64,000 bases of DNA from Pseudomonas sp. Au-Pse12 (GTDB lineage: Bacteria > Pseudomonadota > Gammaproteobacteria > Pseudomonadales > Pseudomonadaceae): contig NZ_JAJTTH010000012.1 of the NCBI RefSeq assembly GCF_021341665.1, forward strand, positions 62,001 to 126,000. Reading direction: 5' to 3'. Positions 7,868-16,000 of the stretch are shown one piece after another. The position numbers and the translations under genes were made by a program. A model generated the notes under the pieces. The model did no database searches, was not told the DNA's origin, and saw nothing but the letters and a program-made list of their open reading frames with translations. Each line of letters starts with the position of its first letter. Position 1 is the first letter of the stretch.

Positions 7868-8078
7868 CGGCAGCTGCAAGTTTCAAGCTGCAAGCGGCAA
7901 GTTGAAGCAGGCGTTCGCGATTGCTCTTTCTTGCTGCTGGAAGCGCGCGGTCGATAGGACGCACTCGGCTCTGTGAGGATTTTTAGCGGCAACTGCAAGT
8001 TTCCGGCTGCAAGCTGCAAGCGAAAGCACTGCTCACATTGCTCTTTCTTGCCGCTTGAAGCTTGCCGCTTGCAGCTGA
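7864..8078. repeat. Duplicated heptad-phased repeat between dgcA and dgcB
   Basis: Two copies of a roughly 80-bp element, 7864-7946 and 7981-8062. Each starts TTTAGCGGCA and runs in 7-bp steps (AGCTGCA, AGTTTCA, AGCTGCA, AGCGGCA), then has ATTGCTCTTTCTTGC and a complementary arm (CTTGCCGCTTGAAGC). The first copy contains the dgcA stop codon. The complementary arms predict hairpins between the two operon genes. Related sequence occurs at 34985 and 42872. Confidence 0.75.
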
Positions 8079-8094
8079 CTGTAAGGTGACTGTG

Positions 8095-10044
8095 ATGTTG
8101 AACACCCTTCTTCCCATTCTGTTGTTCGCCGCCGTTGGCCTTGCGGTCCTCGGCGCGCTGCGGCGCGTGGCCCTGTGGCGCCAGGGGCGGGCCTCCAAGG
8201 TCGACCTGATCGGCGGCCTGCTGGCCATGCCCAAGCGCTACATGGTGGACCTGCACCATGTGGTGGCCCGGGACAAATACATGGCCAACACCCACGTGGC
8301 CACGGCGGGCGGCTTCGTCCTGGCGGCGGTGCTGGCGATCCTGGTGCATGGTTTCGGCCTGCACAGCCGCATCCTCGGCTATGCCTTGCTGCTGGCGACC
8401 ACGCTGATGTTCGTCGGCGCGCTGTTTGTCGCCAAGCGCCGGCGCAACCCGCCGGCGCGGCTGTCCAAGGGGCCATGGATGCGCCTGCCGAAAAGCCTAC
8501 TGGCGTTTTCCGTGAGTTTCTTTGTGGTGACCCTGCCCGTGGCCGGGATCCTGCCGGAACACTTCGGCGGCTGGGTGCTGGCGGCGATCTTGGCGGTCGG
8601 CGTGCTCTGGGGCGTGACCGAGTTGTTCTTCGGCATGACCTGGGGCGGGCCGATGAAGCACGCCTTCGCCGGGGCCCTGCACCTGGCCTGGCACCGCCGC
8701 GCCGAACGCTTTGGCGGCGGCCGCTCCACCGGCCTCAAGCCGCTGGACCTGGAAGACCCAAGCGTGCCCCTGGGCGTGGAAAAACCCAAGGACTTCACCT
8801 GGAACCAGCTGCTGGGCTTCGACGCTTGCGTGCAGTGCGGCAAGTGCGAGGCGGCGTGCCCGGCCTTCGCCGCCGGCCAGCCGCTGAACCCGAAGAAACT
8901 GATCCAGGACATGGTGGTCGGCCTGGCCGGCGGCACTGACGCGCAGTTCGCCGGCAGCCCGTACCCTGGCAAAGCCATTGGCGAACATGGCGGCCATCCG
9001 CACCAGCCCATCGTCAACGGCCTGGTGGATGCAGAGACCCTGTGGTCTTGCACCACCTGCCGGGCCTGCGTCGAGGAATGCCCGATGATGATCGAGCACG
9101 TCGATGCCATCGTCGACATGCGTCGTCACCTGACCCTGGAGAAGGGCGCGACCCCGAACAAGGGCGCCGAGGTCCTGGAAAACCTCATCGCCACCGACAA
9201 CCCCGGCGGCTTCAACCCAGGCGGGCGGATGAACTGGGCGGCGGACCTGAACCTGTCCCTGCTCAGCGAAAAGCAAAGCACCGACGTGCTGTTCTGGGTC
9301 GGCGACGGCGCCTTCGACATGCGCAACCAGCGCACCCTGCGGGCCTTCGTCAAGGTGCTCAAGGCGGCCAAGGTGGACTTCGCCGTGCTCGGCCTGGAAG
9401 AGCGTGACAGCGGCGACGTGGCCCGGCGCCTGGGCGACGAAGCGACCTTCCAGCTGCTGGCCAAGCGCAATATCCAGACCCTGGCCAAGTACCGCTTCAA
9501 GCGCATCGTCACCTGCGATCCCCACAGTTTCCATGTGCTGAAAAATGAATACGGCGCCTTCAACGGCCACTATCTGGTGCAGCACCACAGCACCTATCTG
9601 GCCGAACTGATCGACGCTGGTGCGCTGAACCTGGGCCAGCACAAGGGCAGCAGCGTGACCTATCACGACCCTTGCTACCTGGGGCGCTACAACGGCGAGT
9701 ACGAAGCGCCGCGCGAAGTGCTGCGGGCCCTGGGCATCGAGATCAAGGAAATGCAGCGCTCGGGCTTCCGTTCCCGTTGCTGCGGCGGTGGCGGCGGCGC
9801 GCCGATCACCGACATTCCGGGCAAGCAGCGGATTCCCGACATGCGCATGCAGGACATCCGCGAGACCGGCGCCGAGCTGGTGGCCGTGGGTTGTCCACAG
9901 TGCACGGCGATGCTCGAAGGGGTGGTGGAGCCACGGCCGATGATCAAGGACATCGCCGAGCTGGTGGCCGATGCCTTGCTCGAAGAGCTCGCCCCGGGTA
10001 AAGCCCCGGCGGCGGTGAAACCCGAACCTGCGGAGGTGCACTGA
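8095..10044 (+). CDS. dgcB: Dimethylglycine catabolism Fe-S protein DgcB
   Basis: Membrane-associated iron-sulfur electron-transfer partner of DgcA, 649 residues from the ATG at 8095. This start is preferred over one at 8062, which would run from the repeat element. The N-terminus has about five hydrophobic segments (residues 1-190). Two ferredoxin-type 4Fe-4S motifs follow: C245xxC248xxC251xxxC255P and C319xxC322xxC325xxxC329P. The C-terminus has CCG (heterodisulfide-reductase-like) motifs: DPCYLGRYN and SRCCGGGGG. It probably passes electrons from dimethylglycine oxidation to the respiratory chain with the downstream ETF. The stop overlaps the next start by 1 nt. Confidence 0.9.
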   Translation: MLNTLLPILLFAAVGLAVLGALRRVALWRQGRASKVDLIGGLLAMPKRYMVDLHHVVARDKYMANTHVATAGGFVLAAVLAILVHGFGLHSRILGYALLLATTLMFVGALFVAKRRRNPPARLSKGPWMRLPKSLLAFSVSFFVVTLPVAGILPEHFGGWVLAAILAVGVLWGVTELFFGMTWGGPMKHAFAGALHLAWHRRAERFGGGRSTGLKPLDLEDPSVPLGVEKPKDFTWNQLLGFDACVQCGKCEAACPAFAAGQPLNPKKLIQDMVVGLAGGTDAQFAGSPYPGKAIGEHGGHPHQPIVNGLVDAETLWSCTTCRACVEECPMMIEHVDAIVDMRRHLTLEKGATPNKGAEVLENLIATDNPGGFNPGGRMNWAADLNLSLLSEKQSTDVLFWVGDGAFDMRNQRTLRAFVKVLKAAKVDFAVLGLEERDSGDVARRLGDEATFQLLAKRNIQTLAKYRFKRIVTCDPHSFHVLKNEYGAFNGHYLVQHHSTYLAELIDAGALNLGQHKGSSVTYHDPCYLGRYNGEYEAPREVLRALGIEIKEMQRSGFRSRCCGGGGGAPITDIPGKQRIPDMRMQDIRETGAELVAVGCPQCTAMLEGVVEPRPMIKDIAELVADALLEELAPGKAPAAVKPEPAEVH

Positions 10045-11264
10045 TGAGCGAGATTATCCGCCGCGATCCCCGCGCCGAGTGGATCGCCCGCAACCGCCTG
10101 CACCCGCTGCACGCGGCCATGCAGCCGGCGCAGCACAGCTGGATGGGCCCCAATGGCCTGATCCGCAAGAACCCCCACGGCATCGGTTTCATCGGCCCCA
10201 ACGGCCTCAAGCGCATCGACCGCAGTGGCGCCCAGCAGGGCGGCAGTGCCAAGCGCACGGCGGCGGCCGAGGTGCAGTTGCCGCTGCATCAGGTGGCGCA
10301 ACCGGCGTTCTACATCAGCGTGGTACCGGACATGGTCGGCGGCCGCCTGAGCAGCCACGACCGCGACCTGCTGGGCCTGGCCCGGCAACTGGCGGGCCAG
10401 GACGGCGCGGTGCTGGCGGTGGTGTTTGGCGAGCACAAGGAGTCGGCCTTTGCCATGGCGGGCGTCGACCGCCTGCTGGTGCTGCCTGGCAGCGAGTTCG
10501 ACGGTTATGCACCAGAACAACGGGTGCAGGGCCTGCGGGCTGTGGATAACCAGTTCAGTCCGCGTCATTGGCTGCTGCCCGACAGCCGCACCGGTGGCGG
10601 CGAACTGGGCCGGCGCCTGGCCGCGGCCCTGGGCGAACGCCCGGCGACCCGGGTCTGGCAGGTCAAGGACGGGCAGTGCATCGGCCGTGCCGGTGCCGGC
10701 TTGCAGGACCTGGCGCGACCGGCGCCACGCTTGATCCTGGCGGCGGCCGAATGCGCCGAGCCGGTCAGCGAAACCCGCCACGAAGCCTTGCCGGTGGAGT
10801 TATCCACAAGCGTGGCCCGCAGCCTGGCGCGCATCGAGGATCTGGGCGCGGTAGCGGTGGACCCGGCGGCGATTCCCATGGCCGAGGCCGAATTCATCTT
10901 TTCCGGGGGCAACGGGGTCAAGGACTGGCCACTGTTTCACCAGACCGCCGCGGCCCTGGGCGCCACCGAAGGCGCCTCGCGGGTGGCGGTGGACGACGGT
11001 TTCATGGCCCGTGACCGGCAAGTGGGGGCCAGCGGCATCTGGGTCACCGCGCGGGTCTATGTGGCGGTGGGGATTTCCGGGGCGATCCAGCACCTGCAAG
11101 GCATTGGCGCCTGCGACAAGGTGGTGGCGATCAACCTCGACCCGGGTTGCGACATGATCAAGCGCGCCGACTTGTCGGTGATTGGCGACAGCGCGGAAAT
11201 TCTCAAGGCCTTGATCGCGGCGGTAGCGGCCTACCGCAACGACGCCAAGCGCGATGCGGCTTAA
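10044..11264 (+). CDS. Electron transfer flavoprotein alpha subunit, dimethylglycine-specific
   Basis: ETF alpha-type protein of 406 residues. The C-terminal FAD-binding domain is clear: FSGGNGVKDW, GASRVAVDDGF, VGASGIW, and VAVGISGAIQHLQGIG. The N-terminal 80-residue region is longer than in general ETF alpha and carries a short internal duplication (MGPNGLIR at 34-41 and IGPNGLKR at 50-57). It overlaps dgcB by 1 nt and is followed by the beta subunit 9 nt later, matching the PA5400-PA5401 pair of P. aeruginosa. Two perfect DnaA-box 9-mers (10541 and 10800) lie within the coding sequence. Inferred role: accepts electrons from DgcA/DgcB. Confidence 0.88.
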   Translation: MSEIIRRDPRAEWIARNRLHPLHAAMQPAQHSWMGPNGLIRKNPHGIGFIGPNGLKRIDRSGAQQGGSAKRTAAAEVQLPLHQVAQPAFYISVVPDMVGGRLSSHDRDLLGLARQLAGQDGAVLAVVFGEHKESAFAMAGVDRLLVLPGSEFDGYAPEQRVQGLRAVDNQFSPRHWLLPDSRTGGGELGRRLAAALGERPATRVWQVKDGQCIGRAGAGLQDLARPAPRLILAAAECAEPVSETRHEALPVELSTSVARSLARIEDLGAVAVDPAAIPMAEAEFIFSGGNGVKDWPLFHQTAAALGATEGASRVAVDDGFMARDRQVGASGIWVTARVYVAVGISGAIQHLQGIGACDKVVAINLDPGCDMIKRADLSVIGDSAEILKALIAAVAAYRNDAKRDAA

Positions 11265-11273
11265 GGGGACGTT

Positions 11274-12044
11274 ATGAACAGCAATGTGATCAGCCTGGTA
11301 TCGATAGGCGCGCACCCGACTTCCGGCCGCCCACGGCGTGCCGAACAGGACGCCCGCGCGGTGGAGCTGGGCCTGCAACTGGCGGGGGACAAACTGCAGG
11401 TGCTGCATGCCGGCGACGTCGCCGAACCGGCGCTACGCGCTTACCTGGGCATGGGCCTGGAACAGCTGCATGTGCTGGAACAGCCGGCGGGCGCCGATGC
11501 CCTGCCGATCCTGAGCCAGTACCTGCGTGACGCTGGCGCCCAGGTGGTGCTGACCGGTAGCCAGGCGGAAACCGGCGAAGGCTCCGGCATGCTGCCATTC
11601 CTGCTGGCGGAAAACCTGGGCTGGCCCCTGGTGGTGGGGTTGGCGCAAGTCGAGTCCCTGGCCGATGGCGTGGCCCATGTGCTGCAAGCCTTGCCCCGTG
11701 GCCAGCGGCGTCGGCTCAAGGTGCGCCTGCCGTTCCTCGCCACTGTGGATAACGCCGCGCCGAAACCGCGCCAGAGCGCCTACGGCCCGGCGCGTCGCGG
11801 CGTGCTGCAGGCCGATCAGGTCGTGGTGGTGGAGGACGAGTTGTTCACAGCCTCCAGCCTGCAACCGGCCAAACCCCGGCCCAAGCGCCTGAAAGTGATC
11901 AAGGCCAAGAGCGGCGCCGACCGCATGAAGGCCGCCACCGCCAAGGCCAGCGGCGGCACCGGCCAGGTGCTCAAGGGCGTGAGCCCCGAGGCGGGCGCCG
12001 AGGCCATTCTCAAACTGCTCATCGAAGAAGGCGTGGTTCGCTGA
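11274..12044 (+). CDS. Electron transfer flavoprotein beta subunit, dimethylglycine-specific
   Basis: ETF beta-like protein of 256 residues, the partner of the alpha subunit encoded 9 nt upstream. The adenine-nucleotide alpha-hydrolase-type fold is indicated by LVSIGAHPTSGRPRRAEQDA at the start, LTGSQAETGEGSGMLPFLLAE near residues 89-109, and a conserved LPFLATVDNAAPKPRQ segment. The C-terminal about 60 residues are Lys/Arg-rich. It ends the dgc operon and is followed by about 1 kb of non-coding DNA. A perfect DnaA box lies at 11744-11752 inside the gene. Assignment rests on context and moderate similarity. Confidence 0.83.
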   Translation: MNSNVISLVSIGAHPTSGRPRRAEQDARAVELGLQLAGDKLQVLHAGDVAEPALRAYLGMGLEQLHVLEQPAGADALPILSQYLRDAGAQVVLTGSQAETGEGSGMLPFLLAENLGWPLVVGLAQVESLADGVAHVLQALPRGQRRRLKVRLPFLATVDNAAPKPRQSAYGPARRGVLQADQVVVVEDELFTASSLQPAKPRPKRLKVIKAKSGADRMKAATAKASGGTGQVLKGVSPEAGAEAILKLLIEEGVVR

Positions 12045-12280
12045 GTTCGAGGTTATGCCTCCCCCTTCGTGCCGCACCGCCAGCTCCTGCAAGGGGCTGG
12101 TGGGCTGGTTACTCACAATCCCTGTGCGCGGACCTGTGGATAAGGTGTTCGCGCCTTGCTCCAGCCCATGTGCAACAAGCCCTGTAGCCGCCTGTACGAA
12201 ATTTGATCAGGCTAAGCAGGCGTTTTTCAAGGCTTTTTTTCCAGGGCGGGGAAACAGCCGAAGAGAGTTTTGCACAGCAC

Positions 12281-12324
12281 TTGCCCCCAAAGTCTGTTGG
12301 CGCTTCTGTGGATAAGATGTTCGC
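12281..12324 (+). repeat. Direct repeat copy 1 around a DnaA box
   Basis: This 44-bp segment starting TTGCCCCCAAAGTCTGTTGG and ending GATGTTCGC is repeated at 12474-12517 with 41 of 44 positions identical. It carries the DnaA box at 12307. The repeat shows that the array arose by duplication of a unit of about 190 bp. Confidence 0.85.
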
Positions 12325-12473
12325 TTAGCGCTACAGGCCTTACAGATCGTGCCTTGCAGGGTTTTGATCAAAAACTAGCCAAATGCGGCTTTTTCGGCCA
12401 CTTACCCCGCCGGGAGCCCGATTATTCGCGGCTTTCAGGGGTTTTCCACAGTGCTCCGAGGTATTCACCCCAG

Positions 12474-12517
12474 TTGCCCCCAAAGTCTGTTGGCCTTTCT
12501 GTGGATAAGGTGTTCGC
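12474..12517 (+). repeat. Direct repeat copy 2 around a DnaA box
   Basis: Second copy of the 44-bp segment, 193 bp downstream of the first, with three substitutions. It carries the DnaA box at 12500. Both copies keep the box and the downstream GTTCGC unchanged. Confidence 0.85.
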
Positions 12518-13089
12518 CTTCCGCTATAGGCCGCTGATGACGTGGCTTTCAGGTGTTTGTTCAAAAATCGATCAATGGCGTTCAAAACCCCTGCTTTTGC
12601 ATAAGTCACGGTTTTTATTGCCATTGCCCGGCGAAATATCCCCAACCGCCATGCACTTGCCCACAGTTGCTGTGGGCCAAGGTGTGGATAAGGTGTTTGC
12701 TGAAGGCTGCACCCCTTGTCGTTCATAGCGTGCACGGCAATAGATCAAATTTCATACAGTTCTAAGGGCTGCCTTGACAGTGCCAAGGGGCCTGTCTTGA
12801 CTGATGCCACAAGGACTTGGCAGTTACTTATCCACATCCGGCTGCCGGGAGCTCAGGCAATGGATTGTCGTCTATCAGCGGCTTTTGCAACCCGCGCCTC
12901 CCTCCCTCGACGTACCCGCCGCCGCGCCGCCAATCAGCGCGCACGCCTGTAGCCGCGCACCTGGGCCTGCGCCCTCAGCACTGATTTCACTGTGGGTGTT
13001 TCTGGCGCCGTGGCCCTGTGGTGCGCGCCTGGCTTTACCCATCAGAGGCAACCGCAGAGTTGCCCCATTTGCCTGAGAGGTATCCCGTC

Positions 13090-16000
13090 ATGACTCGGAT
13101 CGCGACCCCCATCAGCGAGATCCAGGAACACTACGACGTTATCGTCATCGGCTCCGGCTACGGGGGCGGCATCGCCGCCTCCCGATTGTCCCGGGCCGGC
13201 CGCCGGGTCTGCCTGCTGGAGCGGGGCCGGGAAATCCAGCCCGGCGAGTACCCCAACACCCTGGCCAGCGCCACCGAAGAACTCCAGGTGCATGACCCTG
13301 AAGGCCACATTGGCTCGCGCACCGGGCTGTTCGACTTGCACGTCAACGCCCAGCAGAACGTGGTGGTGGGCTGTGGCCTGGGGGGCACTTCGCTGATCAA
13401 CGCCAACGTCGCCCTGGAACCCGAACCCGGAGTCTTCGACGACCCGCGCTGGCCCCAGGCCGTGCGCGAGCACCGAGACACCCTGCTCAAGGAGGGGTTT
13501 GCCCGGGCCCGGGAAATGCTCAAGCCCAACCCCTATCCGGATTCGGCGCCGCCCCTGGCCAAGCTCAAGGCCCACCGCAAGTCCGCGGATTTCCTCAAGC
13601 AGGGCACGCACTTCTACAAGCCACCGATCAACGTGACCTTCAACAAACTGCCCAACAACCTCAACCACGTCGGGGTCGAGCAGCTGCCGTGCAACCACTG
13701 CGGCGACTGCGTCTCGGGCTGTAACAACAAGGCCAAGAACACCACCCTGATGAACTACCTGCCGGACGCCTGCAACCATGGGGCCGAGATCTTCTGCCAG
13801 GCCCAGGTGCGCTACCTGGAGCGTGACGGTGACGGCTGGATCGTGCACTTCCAGTACCTGGACAGCGGCCGCGAGAAGTTCTCGGCGCCGACCCTGTTCG
13901 TCAAGGCCGACATCGTCGTGCTGTCCGCCGGGACCTTGGGCTCCACGGAAATTCTCCTGCGTTCCCGGGCCAAGGGCCTGTCCACCTCGGCCCAGCTCGG
14001 CGAACACATGAGCGGCAATGGCGACATCCTCGGTTTCGGCCACAACTGCGAGCAGCCGATCAACGGCATCGGCTTTGGCACCCACCCGGCCAACGAGCTG
14101 CAACCGGTGGGCCCCTGCATCACCTCGATCATCGACATGCGCAGCGAAGGCGACTGGCGCAGCCGCATGGTGATCGAAGAGGGCTCGATTCCCGGCGCCC
14201 TGGGCCGGGCCATGGTGCCGAGCATGGCGCTGTTCGCCAGCACCCTGGGCCAGCCCACCGACGATAGCCTCAGCGGCAAGCTGGGTTACAAGGAGCGCGA
14301 GGCCGAGAGCTTTCTGCGTGGGCCTTACCACGGTGCCCTGCACAACATGCAGACCTACCTGATCATGAGCCACGACAACGGCCGTGGGCGCATGCTGCTG
14401 GACGCCCAGGACCAGCTGCGCATCGACTGGCCAGGGGTGGGCGAACAGCCCAACGTGGTGCTGGGTAACGAACGCCTGCACCAGGCCACCCGGGCGCTGG
14501 GCGGGATCTGGGTGGAAAACCCGATCTGGACCCCGCTGCTCAAGCACAGCATTGTCTCGGTGCACCCGCTGGGCGGCTGTGTGATGGGTGAAGACGCCGG
14601 GCAGGGCGTGGTCAACCACAAGGGCCAGGTGTTCAGCGGCCCCACTGGCACGGACGTTTACCCCGGGCTGTATGTGACGGATGGCGCGGTGATTCCGACG
14701 TCGCTGGCGGTCAATCCGCTGCTGACCATTTCGGCCGTGAGCGAACGCAATATGCGCCTGCTGGCGCAGGATCGTGGCTGGCAGATCGACTACCGCCTGC
14801 CGTCGGCGCCGAGCAAGGCGGTGCCGGCACCGACCCTGGGGGTGCAGTTCACCGAGACCATGAAGGGGTATTTTTCCAGCGCCTTCACTCAGCCCCAGGG
14901 CACCGACCTCAAGGTGTATGAAGCGGCCGCCAAGCGTGGTGAAGCGGAAAACTCGCCGATCGAATTCACCCTGACCATCACCGCCGCCGACCTCGACCGG
15001 ATGATCAAGGAGCCCGCGCACGCCGCGACCCTGGTCGGCACGCTGAATGCCCCGGTGCTGTCGCCCCAGCCCCTGGTGGCCAGCCACGGCGTGTTCAACC
15101 TGTTCGAGGAGTACCAGGAGCAGGTCGGCGTGCGCCACATGAACTACGACATGCGCCTGACCGCCGAGGACGGCAGCGAGTACTTCTTCAGCGCGTTCAA
15201 GACCGTGCCCGAAGACCACGGCGTGCTGAACATCTGGGCCGACACCAGCACCCTCTACGTGACCCTGTACCGTGGCCAGGACCAGAACGGCGCGGTGCTG
15301 GGCAGCGGGGTGATGCACATCCTGCCGGCGGACTTCGCTCGGCAGATGACCACCATGAAGGTGCTCAACGCGCGCAACGAGCGCGAGCGCATCGAGGCCC
15401 TGGCGCGCTTCGGCAAGTTTTTCGCCGGGATTCTCTGGGAGAGTTACGGCGGGGTCTTCGCCGGGGATATCTACTTCAACCCCGACGCGCCACCCCGGCT
15501 GAAACGCCCCCTGGATGCGCCGGTGCCGACCGTGCATTTCTTCCAGACCGAGGACCATGTGCACCTGCGCCTGACGCGTTATCAGGCAGGTAGCAAGGGC
15601 CCGGTGATGCTGGTGCACGGGCTGGGCGTGGGCTCCAACATCTTCTCCACCGACACCATCCAGACCAACCTGCTGGAATACCTGTGCAAGCACGACTATG
15701 ACGTCTGGCTCCTGGATTTCCGGGTCAGCATCCTGCTGCCGGCGAGCAAGCAGGAATGCAATGGCGACCAGATCGCCGCCTACGACTTCAAGGCCGCCAT
15801 CGGCCAGATCAAGCAGGCGACCGGGGCCCGGGACGTGCAATGCGTGGTGCATTGCTATGGCGCCACGACCTTTTTCATGTCGCTGTTGGCGGGCCTGCAG
15901 GGCGTGCGTTCGGTGGTCTGCTCGCAGATCGCCGCCGACACCGTGGTGGCCGCCGCCACCGGGATCAAGGCCGGGTTGCACCTGCCGGGCATGCTCGACG

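Larger units (their letters stand above)
12135..12836. promoter_or_regulatory. Array of five perfect DnaA boxes with phased GATCA motifs
   Basis: TGTGGATAA occurs at 12135, 12307, 12500 and 12683, all in the same orientation at 172, 193 and 183 bp spacing. An inverse copy TTATCCACA lies at 12828-12836. The four direct copies share the extension TGTGGATAAGGTGTTCGC, with one or no mismatch. A GATCA motif follows each at +69 (12204), +58 (12365), +69 (12569) and +59 (12742); the two distances differ by about one helical turn. This fits a multi-site DnaA-binding region. Known comparison: E. coli datA and DARS are DnaA-box clusters outside oriC. The function here is inferred. Confidence 0.7.
12045..13089. 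other. Gene-free 1-kb region containing a DnaA-box array
   Basis: No convincing coding sequence lies between the ETF beta stop and the GMC oxidoreductase start. Short open frames present are interrupted by repeats and lack ribosome sites or recognisable proteins. The region is less GC-rich than its surroundings in patches (runs of T and A at 12230-12240, 12360-12375 and 12560-12570). It holds the repeated TGTGGATAA/GATCA units described separately. The last 250 bp must hold the promoter of the downstream operon, but I could not place -35/-10 boxes confidently. Confidence 0.7.

Noticed and set aside
5798..7879. Long antisense frame opposite dgcA (693 codons)
   Set aside because: Shadow of GC-rich third positions; composition (His/Ala/Val/Gly-rich) matches no protein and dgcA is clear on the other strand.
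12055..12735. Open reading frames in the DnaA-box region (both strands)
   Set aside because: They have no ribosome sites, no family resemblance, and their translations mirror the DNA repeats.
12135..12747. Regular spacing taken as a CRISPR array
   Set aside because: Conserved parts are single 18-44 bp motifs spaced by 170-190 bp, spacers are not of uniform size, and no cas genes are present.
12135..12836. DnaA-box cluster as the chromosomal origin oriC
   Set aside because: No dnaA, dnaN, gyrB, rpmH or parAB genes and no clear AT-rich unwinding element are nearby; the surrounding genes are catabolic.
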